A stretch of DNA of 32,193 nt from Leisingera sp. JC1 (GTDB lineage: Bacteria; Pseudomonadota; Alphaproteobacteria; Rhodobacterales; Rhodobacteraceae): NCBI RefSeq assembly GCF_001679925.1, contig NZ_LYUZ01000081.1, positions 48,372 to 80,564 on the forward strand, read 5' to 3'. The stretch's first letter is position 1, and each line of letters opens with the position of its first letter. Below the pieces are notes generated by a model. It searched no databases and was not told the origin of the DNA. It was given only the letters and a program-made list of their open reading frames with translations. The translations under genes were made by a program, and so were the position numbers. Shown here piece after piece: positions 1 through 7,578 of this stretch.

Positions 1-868
1 CCTCAAACGCACCGCCGGTCCAGCCGTAGGCGTCCTTGGCCGCCTGCAGCTGCGCGGGGTCGGTCAGCGCGCCGTGGCCCTTGGAGGTGTCCTGTGCGGC
101 GTGGCCCAGGGCGATATGGGTCTTGCAGGCGATCATCGACGGTTTCTTCGACTTCTTCGCCGCGGTGATTGCCTCGTCGATGGCCTGAGGGTCGTGGCCG
201 TCGATTTCGATCACCTGCCAGCCGGACGCCTTGAAGCGCTGCACCTGGTTCGTGCGGTCGGACAGATCAACGGTGCCGTCGATGGTGATGTTGTTGTTGT
301 CCCAGAAGACAATCAGCTTACCCAGCTGGTGGCGGCCTGCGAGGCCGATGGCCTCCTGGCTGATGCCCTCCATCAGGCAGCCGTCGCCGGCGATCACATA
401 GGTATGGTGATCGACGACCTTCTTGCCGTAGTGGGCGCGCTGCATTTCCTCTGCCATGGCAAAGCCGACAGCGTTGGAGATGCCCTGGCCCAGCGGGCCG
501 GTGGTGACTTCCACCGCGTCGATCAGGAAGTTCTCCGGGTGGCCCGCGGTGATGGCACCGGTCTGGCGGAAGTTCTTAATCTGATCCAGGGTGACCTGCT
601 TGTCGCCGGTGAGATACAGCAGCGAGTAGATCAGCATCGAGCCGTGGCCCGCCGACAGGATGAACCGGTCGCGGTCCGGCCACTGCGGGTTCGATGCGTC
701 GAACTTCAGGTGCTTTTCAAACAGCACGGTGGCGACATCGGCCATGCCGATCGGCATGCCGGTATGGCCGGAGTTCGCGGCGGCAACGGCGTCCAGTGCC
801 AGCGCGCGGATGGCGGCGGCCTTGTTCCAATGGTCGGGATTGGCGGTGCGCAGGGCTGTCAGGTCCAC
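1..868 (-). CDS. tkt: transketolase, N-terminal part (runs off the window)
   Basis: Transketolase moves two-carbon ketol units between sugar phosphates in the non-oxidative pentose phosphate pathway, using thiamine diphosphate (ThDP), in the cytoplasm. About 289 N-terminal residues are visible, so the pyrimidine-binding and C-terminal domains lie outside the window. The ThDP/Mg motif starts with GDG at residues 161-163 and ends with NNN at 191-193, as expected for the family. Conserved blocks SGHTGMP (33-39) and GPLGQG (124-129) are present. The start is read as GTG at 868-866, which gives the usual N-terminus ([14 protein letters not shown]) and has an AGGA-like ribosome site just upstream; no ATG fits. 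The gene is divergent from the coiled-coil/zapA pair. The family call is firm; the GTG start is probable. Confidence 0.95.
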   Translation of the reverse strand, partial: MDLTALRTANPDHWNKAAAIRALALDAVAAANSGHTGMPIGMADVATVLFEKHLKFDASNPQWPDRDRFILSAGHGSMLIYSLLYLTGDKQVTLDQIKNFRQTGAITAGHPENFLIDAVEVTTGPLGQGISNAVGFAMAEEMQRAHYGKKVVDHHTYVIAGDGCLMEGISQEAIGLAGRHQLGKLIVFWDNNNITIDGTVDLSDRTNQVQRFKASGWQVIEIDGHDPQAIDEAITAAKKSKKPSMIACKTHIALGHAAQDTSKGHGALTDPAQLQAAKDAYGWTGGAFE

Positions 869-906
869 TTGGATTGTCCTTTGGCGTTAACAGGCATTTG
901 CTGCGC

Positions 907-934
907 TCAATAACAGCGATGCGCCAAAGATCAA
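907..934 (-). promoter_or_regulatory. possible tkt promoter
   Basis: On the minus strand, TTGATC (934-929) and TATTGA (912-907) are 16 bases apart, about 40 bases upstream of the tkt start. They resemble -35 and -10 hexamers of the housekeeping sigma factor but match only partly. This is a guess from spacing and position. Confidence 0.3.
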
Positions 935-1019
935 GCGTGGTTGCGCCTATTGCGGCCAATCTGCGCGAACTAGGCGCGGCAAGTGGTTGAAACGCAAAGG
1001 GGGGTGATTTATTCCTGAA

Positions 1020-1115
1020 ATGGAAGAACTGGCCCAGGCCGGCCGCGCCCGCTCGATTCGGACGGGCAGCGGAACGATAATGGAACGGCCGGGTGCGGGT
1101 GAGGGACAGGCATGA
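1020..1115 (+). CDS. possible 31-residue leader ORF coupled to the coiled-coil gene
   Basis: An ATG at 1020 opens a 31-codon frame whose TGA stop (1113-1115) overlaps the ATG of the next gene (1112) as ATGA. Such an overlap is typical of translational coupling. The peptide is arginine- and glycine-rich with no recognised domain, and no strong ribosome site precedes it. It may be chance; the overlap is the only reason to list it. The rest of the 869-1111 spacer shows only the divergent promoter region. Confidence 0.2.
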   Translation: MEELAQAGRARSIRTGSGTIMERPGAGEGQA

Positions 1116-1945
1116 ACCAGATTGAAGAATTGCAAGGCCGCATTCAGGCCGCGCTGGAGCGCATCAGCGCCGGCTCTGCCGCGCTGCAGGAGGCGCGCGC
1201 CGCGGACAGGGTCAAGGCCGAAGAAGCAACGGCTGCGGCTGTTCAGGCCGCTGAGGCCGCAGCCGCCGGGGCCGCCAACGCCGAGCTTGAGCAGGCATTG
1301 GACGAAGAGAGGACTGCCAACGCCCAGCTGGAAGAGCGGGTGAAGGTGCTGCACGCCCGGCTGAAGGAGGCTGAGGGCAACGCGCCTGCGGGTTCTTCTG
1401 CCAGCAGCGAAGATGTGGCGGCGATGCAGGCCGAGCTGGAACTCTTGAGAAACGAAGCCGGCGACCCGGCTGAGAAACAGGCCCTGCGGTCCGAAGTCTC
1501 CCGCCTGAAGGGCCAGCTGGAAGCAGCGGCCAATACCGCGGCAAGCGACAAGGAAGCGCTGGAGGATGAACTGGCCGAAGCCAAGGCGGCCAAAGACGCC
1601 CTGCAGGCTCAGCTGGAGGCTGCTCCCGCTGGCGGCACACAGGCGGATGCTCCGGACATGGACGCTGAACTGGCACGCCAGAACGAGGCCCTGGTGCGGC
1701 TGGACAGCGAACTGCAGCAGCTGCGGCTTGCCAATGAGGAGCTGCGCGCCTCCAATGCCGCTCTGCGGGAAGCCAACGCGCAAAGCCTGGGCGATGCCGG
1801 GCTGATCAACACGGCGATGGAAGCTGAAATCGAAGGGCTGCGCGCAGCGCAGGCCAGCGATCAGGCCCAGGTAAACGCGGTTCTGGCCAAGCTGGAGCCG
1901 CTTCTGGTCAACGCAAGAAACCTGCCTGAAGGGGAGGAAGTCTGA
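1112..1945 (+). CDS. coiled-coil protein upstream of ZapA, ZauP-like candidate
   Basis: This 277-residue protein is almost entirely predicted coiled coil. It is rich in Ala, Glu, Leu and Gln with heptad-like spacing, broken near residues 90-110 (a Gly/Ser/Pro stretch) and 170-185. No signal peptide or membrane segment is seen, so it should be cytoplasmic. It has no enzyme motif. The stop codon shares one base with the zapA start (TGATG), so the two are probably translated together. In Caulobacter, ZapA acts with a coiled-coil partner, ZauP, from the same operon, and the pair focuses the FtsZ ring. By position, length and composition this gene may fill that role. That assignment is inference from context, since coiled coils are hard to match by eye. 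The ATG at 1112 has a GAGGG-type ribosome site about 8 bases upstream. Confidence 0.8.
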   Translation: MNQIEELQGRIQAALERISAGSAALQEARAADRVKAEEATAAAVQAAEAAAAGAANAELEQALDEERTANAQLEERVKVLHARLKEAEGNAPAGSSASSEDVAAMQAELELLRNEAGDPAEKQALRSEVSRLKGQLEAAANTAASDKEALEDELAEAKAAKDALQAQLEAAPAGGTQADAPDMDAELARQNEALVRLDSELQQLRLANEELRASNAALREANAQSLGDAGLINTAMEAEIEGLRAAQASDQAQVNAVLAKLEPLLVNARNLPEGEEV

Positions 1946-2346
1946 TGCCCGAGGTGACCATACATATCGGCGGCCGCGGCTTTGAAGTCTCCTGTCAGGA
2001 GGGTGAGGAAAGCTATCTGCACGCTGCTGCCAAGATGCTGGATGACGAGGCGCAGGTGCTGTCGGACCAGATCGGCCGCATGCCCGAAGCACGGATGCTG
2101 CTGATGGCCGGGCTGATGCTGGCCGACAAGACCGCGGCGGTCGAGGACCGGATCAAGGAAGTCGAAGCCGAACTGTCTGAGCGGATGCAGGAGCTGGAAG
2201 CGCTGAAGGCCGCGCCCGCACCCGAGCCTGAGCGGATCGAGGTGGCCGTGGTGCCGCCGCAAGTGACCGAGAGCCTGGCTGAACTGGCCGCCCGGACCGA
2301 GTCCCTGGCGCAGGAAATCGAAGAGAAGGTGCAGCCCGCCGGCTGA
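1945..2346 (+). CDS. zapA: cell division protein ZapA
   Basis: ZapA binds FtsZ filaments and promotes their bundling at the division site. The 133-residue product begins with the typical ZapA N-terminal fold (PEVTIHIGGRGFEVSC, then an E-E-x-Y-L-x-x-A-A block near 21-29), followed by a helix containing an M-L-L-M-A-G-L-M-L-A-D-K segment (about 51-62) and a long C-terminal coiled coil. Residues about 90-105 are a Pro/Glu linker, so the protein is somewhat longer than the roughly 105-110 residues of many ZapA proteins. It overlaps the upstream coiled-coil gene by one base and probably depends on its translation. In gamma-proteobacteria the 6S RNA gene often follows zapA, but no 6S-like fold was found here. 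Confidence 0.88.
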   Translation: MPEVTIHIGGRGFEVSCQEGEESYLHAAAKMLDDEAQVLSDQIGRMPEARMLLMAGLMLADKTAAVEDRIKEVEAELSERMQELEALKAAPAPEPERIEVAVVPPQVTESLAELAARTESLAQEIEEKVQPAG

Positions 2347-2362
2347 CACCAACGTTCCTCTC

Positions 2363-2424
2363 CCTGAGGTTTCAGGTTGTTAACGCCCCCGGTTGCGCCG
2401 GGCGGTGCGGGGGGCGCGTTGCTT
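2363..2424 (+). terminator. stem-loops after zapA, possible weak terminator
   Basis: A small hairpin (CCTGA at 2363-2367 with TCAGG at 2372-2376) is followed by a GC-rich stem in which CGCCCCC (2384-2390) pairs with GGGGGCG (2410-2416). No run of T follows, so intrinsic termination is uncertain. Nothing else recognisable lies between zapA and the RTX gene except the palindrome at 2467-2484. Confidence 0.3.
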
Positions 2425-2466
2425 CCATCGTTTCGAATTCCGGAACAGTGCGTTTCCAGTACCGTA

Positions 2467-2484
2467 GCGTTACACGTCTAACGC
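2467..2484. promoter_or_regulatory. perfect inverted repeat upstream of the RTX gene
   Basis: GCGTTA (2467-2472) and TAACGC (2479-2484) are exact inverted copies separated by six bases. The site lies 73 bases upstream of the RTX start, next to an AT-rich stretch (2509-2540) that probably holds the promoter. Size and position suit a dimeric regulator, but the motif matches no regulator I recognise. Confidence 0.4.
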
Positions 2485-2557
2485 GTGCTGGACCTGTACA
2501 CTGCACCGTAATATTAAGATTGTGGAAAATTTTATCTTTCTGCTTTTGGGGGAATAC

Positions 2558-3724
2558 ATGATTGGGGCGCTTCTTTTCGGGTCCTTGGCGGTAGCCGGGA
2601 TCGCAATCGGCTTGGACAATGATGACGATGACAACGGCACCGGCCCTGAAACAGGGCTGGATGACCTGCCCGCGGAACCGGCTGAAGATCTGCCCACCGC
2701 TGGTCCGGACGATCTGGTGCTCGGCGACGGTGATGATTTCGTTGAAAGCGGGACCGGATTTGACACCGTTCATGCGGGCGCCGGGGATGACCAGGTGTAT
2801 TCGGGTGACGGTATGGATGTCGTCTATGGCGAAGAGGGTAACGATACCCTTTCCGGCGGCAGCCACCACGACATTCTCGATGGCGGCACAGGCGATGACT
2901 CGCTGTCCGGTGACGGCGGCATGGACACGCTGGTTGGCGGTGACGGCAACGATACGCTGAGCGGCGGCGACTGGAATGACCATCTGGTCGGCGGCTCGGG
3001 ATTTGACCTTTTGGACGGCGGCAACGGCAATGATGTGCTCTCGGGCGGCGCAGGCATGGACACGGCCTTTGGCGGTGACGGCAACGACAGTATCTCCGGC
3101 GGTGCGTTTCATGACATCGTCTATGGCGGTGACGGTAATGACGTGCTGTCCGGCGACGGCGGAAAGGACGTGTTGTTCGGCGACAGCGGCGACGACACGC
3201 TAAACGGCGGCGACTGGGACGACGACCTGATCGGCGGCGACGGTGCAGATATGCTGAACGGCGGGAACGGCAACGACGCGCTGAGCGGTGTGAACTTCTC
3301 CCGCGAGGTCAGCCCCGAAGAAATCGACTTGCTGCGCGACGAGGGAACCCCGCTCACCGGTCTCAGCCTGTCGGATGCCGCCGACGGGGCCGATACCCTG
3401 GATGGCGGTGCCGGCAGTGATTTCCTGCTGCTTGGAGCAGGTGACACCGGCACCGGCGGCGGTGGTCAGGACAGTTTTGCTCTGTATATGTCCCAGGACG
3501 CGGAAGGCGTGACCAGCATCACGGATTTCACGCCGGGCGAGGATGTGGTTCAACTGCTTTTCAGTGCTGACGGCGGCGCGGTTAACGCAGACGATTACAC
3601 TGTTGAAAACGATGCTGACACCGGCGACGCGTTGATCCTGGAGCGGGGCGAGATCGTGGCCCGCCTTGAAGGCGCCGGAGAGACTTTTACCATCGACGAT
3701 CTGGTTCTGGTCGGCGCGGAGTAA
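2558..3724 (+). CDS. RTX-type calcium-binding repeat protein with N-terminal hydrophobic segment
   Basis: The 388-residue acidic protein starts with a hydrophobic stretch (residues 1-19), then an Asp-rich linker. From about residue 55 to 245 it carries glycine- and aspartate-rich nonapeptides of the GGxGxDxLx type, which bind calcium and fold as a parallel beta-roll. A second short repeat patch lies near 278-305. The last 80 residues (about 308-388) resemble the C-terminal region of type I secreted RTX proteins, with F-T-P-G-E-D followed by a hydrophobic strand. ATG 2558 is preferred over an in-frame GTG at 2522 because a GGGGGA ribosome site sits just before it. Typical RTX substrates have no N-terminal membrane segment, so surface anchoring or a different export route is possible. 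No type I transporter is nearby. It is followed by a strong terminator. Confidence 0.85.
   Translation: MIGALLFGSLAVAGIAIGLDNDDDDNGTGPETGLDDLPAEPAEDLPTAGPDDLVLGDGDDFVESGTGFDTVHAGAGDDQVYSGDGMDVVYGEEGNDTLSGGSHHDILDGGTGDDSLSGDGGMDTLVGGDGNDTLSGGDWNDHLVGGSGFDLLDGGNGNDVLSGGAGMDTAFGGDGNDSISGGAFHDIVYGGDGNDVLSGDGGKDVLFGDSGDDTLNGGDWDDDLIGGDGADMLNGGNGNDALSGVNFSREVSPEEIDLLRDEGTPLTGLSLSDAADGADTLDGGAGSDFLLLGAGDTGTGGGGQDSFALYMSQDAEGVTSITDFTPGEDVVQLLFSADGGAVNADDYTVENDADTGDALILERGEIVARLEGAGETFTIDDLVLVGAE
2861..3289 (+). repeat. 243-bp internal duplication within the RTX repeats
   Basis: Nine nonapeptides (residues 102-182, bases 2861-3103) are repeated in the same order from residue 183 (base 3104) to 244. 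Landmark units recur exactly 81 residues apart: a His-Asp unit (SHHDI / AFHDI), the DWND / DWDD units, and the NGND unit. Two units before each copy also correspond. This shows duplication of a nine-unit block rather than single-unit growth, followed by divergence. Confidence 0.85.
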
Positions 3725-3749
3725 CGCGCTGGCGCTGGCGTAACGAAAA

Positions 3750-3784
3750 GGCCTGCCGTATCGGAACACGGCAGGCCCTTTTTT
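3750..3784 (+). terminator. strong intrinsic terminator between RTX gene and grxD
   Basis: A perfect 10-bp stem (3750-3759 with 3768-3777), eight-base loop, then CTTTTTTG. It ends the RTX transcript. A short A run on the other side (GAAAAG, 3744-3749) may let it also stop the convergent grxD transcript. Confidence 0.9.
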
Positions 3785-3804
3785 GTTTCTGGTACCGCTT
3801 GAAG

Positions 3805-4167
3805 TCAGGCGTTGGCTTCGCGGATCTTGTCGGCGGCTTCCTTGTTGAAGGCGATGCCGTTGTCGTCAAACAGGGTGTCCAGTTCCGAGGACAGTGCCAT
3901 CTCGGTGATGATATCGCAGCCGCCGACGAACTCGCCCTTGACGTAAAGCTGCGGGATGGTCGGCCAGTCGGAATATTCCTTGATGCCCGAGCGGATTTCC
4001 TCATCCGCCAGCACGTTCACGTCGGTGTAGTCGACGCCGATGTAGTTCAGCACAGCCGCCACGCGCGAGGAGAAGCCGCACTGCGGCATTTCCTTGGTGC
4101 CTTTCATATACAGCACCACGTCATTGGCTTTGACGGTTTCGTCGATGCGGGTCTTTGCGTCGGTCAT
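3805..4167 (-). CDS. grxD: monothiol glutaredoxin, Grx4/GrxD family
   Basis: This 120-residue protein is a monothiol glutaredoxin that binds a shared [2Fe-2S] cluster with glutathione and hands clusters on, often together with BolA. The active-site CGFS motif is at residues 30-33, preceded by MKGTKEMPQ. The W-P-T-I-P-Q-L-Y-V block (68-76) and G-G-C-D-I-I block (82-87) that bind glutathione are present. Length fits the family's usual size. The ATG at 4167 has AAAGGA upstream. bolA is two genes upstream on the same strand, which supports the Grx-BolA link. A 107-base gap separates it from the small membrane-protein gene, so it may have its own promoter. Confidence 0.95.
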   Translation of the reverse strand: MTDAKTRIDETVKANDVVLYMKGTKEMPQCGFSSRVAAVLNYIGVDYTDVNVLADEEIRSGIKEYSDWPTIPQLYVKGEFVGGCDIITEMALSSELDTLFDDNGIAFNKEAADKIREANA

Positions 4168-4274
4168 GTATTCATTTCCTTTCGGCTGCTGCGCCGTTTC
4201 CGTTGGCGTTCATATAGGGAACGAGGTGCGTTTTGCCAATCCGCCCCAATGAGAGCGCCAGAGTGGGCGCAGCG

Positions 4275-4508
4275 CTATTTCAGTTTGTTCTTGGGAACAA
4301 AGAAGCGGGCGTATTCCTGCGGGTCCTTGGGGACTTTCCAGGTCCGGGCGGATCCGCCGCCCATGCCGGATTGATAGTCGGATCGCAGGGTGTGGTAATC
4401 CGGGTCTTCGTCGTCCTCCTCCAGCGGGCGGCGACGCTGGGATACGAGCGCCACTATGGCGGTCATGATCACAATGCCAATCACCAGGATGGAGGAGAAC
4501 AGCGACAT
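4275..4508 (-). CDS. small single-pass membrane protein of unknown function
   Basis: The 77-residue product has one N-terminal membrane helix (about residues 3-23), then three Arg and a run of acidic residues, then a polar tail with a Y-x-x-L-R-x-D-Y segment and a C-terminal K-D-P-x-E-Y-A-R-F-F-V-P motif. Residues after the helix are probably cytoplasmic by the positive-inside rule. It lies 6 bases downstream of bolA, so the two are surely cotranscribed. I do not recognise a named family. The well-ordered tail and tight spacing argue for a real gene. Confidence 0.75.
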   Translation of the reverse strand: MSLFSSILVIGIVIMTAIVALVSQRRRPLEEDDEDPDYHTLRSDYQSGMGGGSARTWKVPKDPQEYARFFVPKNKLK

Positions 4509-4514
4509 CCCGGG

Positions 4515-4751
4515 TTATTCCGGCGCCTTGGTGGTCAGCGCCAGCGCGTGCAGCTCGCCGTCGGGGCCGTCCATCTTGCCTTTCAGCGCGGCATAGACAG
4601 CGCGCTGTTGCTGGACGCGGTTCTTGCCGCGGAAGCTTTCGTCGACGACCATCGCCGACATGTGCACGCCGTCGGAGCCGCCGACCTGGATTTCGGCATC
4701 CGGGAAGGCATCTCGCAGCAGTTCTTCGATTTCGTGGGCTTGCATGGGCAT
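4515..4751 (-). CDS. bolA: BolA family protein
   Basis: BolA-type proteins pair with monothiol glutaredoxins through a bridging [2Fe-2S] cluster and act in iron-sulfur handling or regulation. The 78-residue product shows the small BolA fold: an initial helix (I-E-E-L-L-R-D-A-F-P-D-A near 8-19), the central G-S-D-G-V-H-M strand, then F-R-G-K-N-R-V-Q-Q-Q-R with the family-typical RVxQxR pattern, and a C-terminal H-A-L-A-L segment. Its short length is typical of the IbaG/BolA2 type rather than the longer E. coli BolA. The first ATG (4751) is chosen because the AAGGA site is 9 bases upstream; the next Met would be too far. grxD lies in the same direction downstream. Confidence 0.92.
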   Translation of the reverse strand: MPMQAHEIEELLRDAFPDAEIQVGGSDGVHMSAMVVDESFRGKNRVQQQRAVYAALKGKMDGPDGELHALALTTKAPE

Positions 4752-4822
4752 CCGGGGAAGTCCTTTGTCTTGTTTGCCAAAAATGTAGGTGTGCGGCAGG
4801 GGCTGTGCAAGCAGGATTAGTC

Positions 4823-5335
4823 TCAGCCCTGCGCAAAAGGCGCAATGCTTTCGACAAATTCCGGCACCTCTGCCAGGGCCTCCTGCACCTCGTCTTCCTC
4901 AAAGTCCCAAATAGAGGAGGGGGCCTCCGGGCAGAGTGACCGGGTCAGCTTGGCACAGCGCTCCTGCAGCGCCTGCGGCAGCGGCAGTGCGGCGGCCTCC
5001 AGCAACACCAGCAGAGCTTCGTGGACCGGGCGTACAACCCGAAGGGCATAGGTCATATGGGTCATCAGGTCCGGGTCATCCTGCCAGGTCTCGCCATCGA
5101 ACAGCTCTTGCGTCACCCGCTGCCCGGCACCGGCGCAGGAATAGGCGACACAGCCGCCAAAGCCGCATTTGGAAAGATCATCATGAATGTTGCAGCGGAA
5201 ATCCGGGGCAAGGTTGGGGCAGGGCGTGTCTGCTGCTTTCAGCAGGCCGAAATCCTCATGCGCCTCAAACGGATAGGCCACGCAGCACAGGCCCGCGCAG
5301 CGGCTGCAATCCTCGGTGAGTTCAGGAAGGGGCAT
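4823..5335 (-). CDS. cysteine-rich protein with a putative metal-binding N-terminal domain
   Basis: This 170-residue protein has nine cysteines and a histidine packed into its first 67 residues: C10, C13, C17, C18, C39, C48, H51, C57, C62 and C67. The pattern (CxxCxGLCC, then DFRC-x2-H, then GFxGC, then a Y-x-C-x-G-A-G block) resembles the domain I recall at the N-terminus of some pentapeptide-repeat proteins. Here no pentapeptide repeats follow. The C-terminal 100 residues look helical and acidic. Zinc or iron-sulfur binding is likely but unproven. No signal peptide is seen. It lies 71 bases upstream of bolA on the same strand and 77 bases downstream of purL, beyond a hairpin terminator. The BolA/Grx context makes an iron-sulfur role attractive, but that is inference. 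Confidence 0.75.
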   Translation of the reverse strand: MPLPELTEDCSRCAGLCCVAYPFEAHEDFGLLKAADTPCPNLAPDFRCNIHDDLSKCGFGGCVAYSCAGAGQRVTQELFDGETWQDDPDLMTHMTYALRVVRPVHEALLVLLEAAALPLPQALQERCAKLTRSLCPEAPSSIWDFEEDEVQEALAEVPEFVESIAPFAQG

Positions 5336-5343
5336 CGGCCGGT

Positions 5344-5384
5344 CCGGTCAAAGGAAAGGGCGGGACAGCTGCGCCGTCCCGCCC
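5344..5384 (-). terminator. intrinsic terminator after purL
   Basis: A perfect 9-bp GC-rich stem (GGGCGGGAC at 5358-5366 with GTCCCGCCC at 5376-5384) lies 28 bases after the purL stop. On the minus strand it is followed by TTTCCTTTGACC, a moderately T-rich tail. It separates purL from the cysteine-rich gene. Confidence 0.65.
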
Positions 5385-5412
5385 GAATAGAGTCAACGCT
5401 TTCCGCTGCAGA

Positions 5413-7578
5413 TCAAGCCACGGCAGCGGCAAAGCTGGAGCGGAAGATGTCCTTCAGCTCAGCCAGCGGTGCTTCGGAAGTGCCGATTTTCACCATGTCG
5501 CCGCCGAACTTGCCGACAGTGGTGACGGTGACCCCCGCCTGGCCCGCGGCCAGCATCAGCGCCTCGGCCTGGTCGAAGTTGCAGGCGATCAGGTAGCGCG
5601 CCTGGTCCTCGCCAAACACGGTCTGGGTGTCGCCTGCGTCGATTTGCACGCCGACGCCGGCCTCTTCGGCCATCTCGAACGCGGCCAGCGCCAGGCCGCC
5701 GTCGCCGAGGTCGGTGCAGGCCTTTATCAGCTCGCGGTTGGCGCGGATGAATTCACCGTTACGCTTCTCGGCGTCCAGGTCCACCGCCGGGGCGTCGCCG
5801 TCCTCGCGGTTGAAGACCTCTGCCAGCAGCGCCGACTGGCCCAGGTGGCCGGTGGTTTCACCCACCAGCAGCGCCACATGGCCGTCGCGCGCCTCGCCGA
5901 TGATCGGCTCCTCGCCCGCGGCAATCAGGCCCACGGCGCCGATGGTCGGGGTCGGCAGGATGCCCTTGCCGTCGGTCTCATTATACAGCGACACGTTGCC
6001 GGAGACGATCGGCATGTCGAGCGCCGCCACGGCCTCGCCGATACCCTTGATGGCGCCGACGAACTGGCCCATGATTTCCGGCTTTTCGGGGTTGCCGAAG
6101 TTCAGGTTGTCAGTGGTTGCCAGCGGCTTGGCGCCCACGGCTGTCAGGTTGCGGTAGGCCTCGGCCACTGCCTGCTTGCCGCCCTCAAACGGGTTCGCCT
6201 TGACGTAGCGCGGGGTCACGTCGGAGGTGAAAGCCAGCTTCTTGTCGGTGCCATGCACCCGCACGATGCCGGAGCCTGCGCCCGGACGGCGCTGGGTGTC
6301 GCCCATCACGGTGGTGTCATACTGCTCATAGACCCACTGCTTGCCTGCGTAGTTGGGCGAAGACAGCAGCGCCTTCAACCCGTCGATCGGGTCGATGGAG
6401 GGCACGTCGGCGTCAGTCAGCGGCTCGGCTGCCGGGGTTTCCACCCACGGACGGTCGTATTCCGGCGCGGTGGAGGACAGTTTCGACAGCACCAGATCGG
6501 CTTTCACTTCGCCGTTGTGCATGATCAGGAAGCGGTCCTCGGCAATGGTCTCGCCAACGATGGCAAAGTCCAGATCCCACTTTTCGAACACCGCGCGCGC
6601 CTCGGCTTCCAGCTCCGGCTTCAGCACCATCAGCATCCGCTCCTGGGATTCCGACAGCATCATCTCGTAGGCGGTCATGTTCTCTTCGCGCTGCGGCACC
6701 TTTTCCAGGTCCAGGCGCACGCCCAGCTTGCCCTTGTCGCCCATTTCCACGGCAGAGCAGGTGAGGCCCGCTGCGCCCATGTCCTGGATCGAAATCACCG
6801 CGCCGGTCTGCATCAGCTCCAGCGTGGCTTCCATCAGGCGCTTTTCGGTGAAGGGGTCGCCGACCTGAACGGTGGGGCGCTTTTCCTCGATGGTGTCGTC
6901 GAATTCCGCCGACGCCATGGTGGCGCCGCCGACGCCGTCACGGCCGGTCTTGGCGCCCAGGTACACCACCGGCATACCAACGCCAGAGGCAGCGGAATAG
7001 AAGATCGAGTCGGTGCGTGCGAGGCCAGCCGCAAAGGCGTTCACCAGGCAGTTGCCGTTATAGGCGGGGTGGAAGCGGACCTCGCCGCCTGCGCAAGGAA
7101 CACCAAAGCAGTTGCCGTAGCCGCCGATGCCCTCAACGACGCCGTTGACCAGCTGGCGGGTCTTGTGGTGGCCGGGCTCACCAAAGGACAGCGAGTTCAT
7201 CGAGGCGATGGGGCGCGCACCCATGGTAAAGACGTCGCGCAGAATACCGCCAACCCCGGTTGCCGCGCCCTGGTAGGGCTCGATGTAGGAGGGGTGGTTG
7301 TGGCTTTCCATTTTGAAAACAACGGCATCGCCGTCGCCGATGTCCACGATGCCCGCGTTTTCGCCGGGGCCGCAGATCACTTGCGGACCGTCGGTTGGCA
7401 GGGTGCGAAGCCATTTCTTGGAGGACTTGTAGGAGCAGTGCTCGTTCCACATCGCCGAGAAGATGCCCAGCTCGGTGAAGGTCGGCTCCCGCCCGATGAT
7501 TTCGAGGATCAGATCGTACTCATCGGGCTTCAGCCCGTGGTTTGCGATCAGTTCAGGCGTGATGGCGGGTTCCTGCAT
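5413..7578 (-). CDS. purL: phosphoribosylformylglycinamidine synthase subunit PurL
   Basis: PurL is the ATP-dependent synthetase subunit that converts FGAR to FGAM, the fourth step of purine synthesis, in a complex with PurQ and PurS. At 721 residues it is the short PurL type that needs separate PurS and PurQ. Visible blocks are [10 protein letters not shown] (41-50, with the conserved His47), G-P-G-E-N-A-G (70-76) and E-S-H-N-H-P-S (91-97), followed by a glycine-rich nucleotide-binding stretch. Two homologous AIRS-like halves are expected for the family. The ATG at 7578 follows a GGGGAC ribosome site about 10 bases upstream. The leader has a striking nested inverted repeat (see the separate entry). 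purS and purQ are not in the window. Confidence 0.97.
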   Translation of the reverse strand: MQEPAITPELIANHGLKPDEYDLILEIIGREPTFTELGIFSAMWNEHCSYKSSKKWLRTLPTDGPQVICGPGENAGIVDIGDGDAVVFKMESHNHPSYIEPYQGAATGVGGILRDVFTMGARPIASMNSLSFGEPGHHKTRQLVNGVVEGIGGYGNCFGVPCAGGEVRFHPAYNGNCLVNAFAAGLARTDSIFYSAASGVGMPVVYLGAKTGRDGVGGATMASAEFDDTIEEKRPTVQVGDPFTEKRLMEATLELMQTGAVISIQDMGAAGLTCSAVEMGDKGKLGVRLDLEKVPQREENMTAYEMMLSESQERMLMVLKPELEAEARAVFEKWDLDFAIVGETIAEDRFLIMHNGEVKADLVLSKLSSTAPEYDRPWVETPAAEPLTDADVPSIDPIDGLKALLSSPNYAGKQWVYEQYDTTVMGDTQRRPGAGSGIVRVHGTDKKLAFTSDVTPRYVKANPFEGGKQAVAEAYRNLTAVGAKPLATTDNLNFGNPEKPEIMGQFVGAIKGIGEAVAALDMPIVSGNVSLYNETDGKGILPTPTIGAVGLIAAGEEPIIGEARDGHVALLVGETTGHLGQSALLAEVFNREDGDAPAVDLDAEKRNGEFIRANRELIKACTDLGDGGLALAAFEMAEEAGVGVQIDAGDTQTVFGEDQARYLIACNFDQAEALMLAAGQAGVTVTTVGKFGGDMVKIGTSEAPLAELKDIFRSSFAAAVA

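Noticed and set aside
947-2092. A 381-residue frame antisense to the coiled-coil gene
   Set aside because: Repetitive Gln/Leu composition is the reverse image of the Glu/Ala/Leu coiled coil.
2347-2557. 6S RNA gene after zapA
   Set aside because: 6S RNA often follows zapA, but no long closing stem pairs the two ends of this spacer and the short hairpins do not form the central bubble.
2522-2557. GTG start for the RTX gene at 2522
   Set aside because: ATG 2558 has a good GGGGGA site and directly begins the hydrophobic segment.
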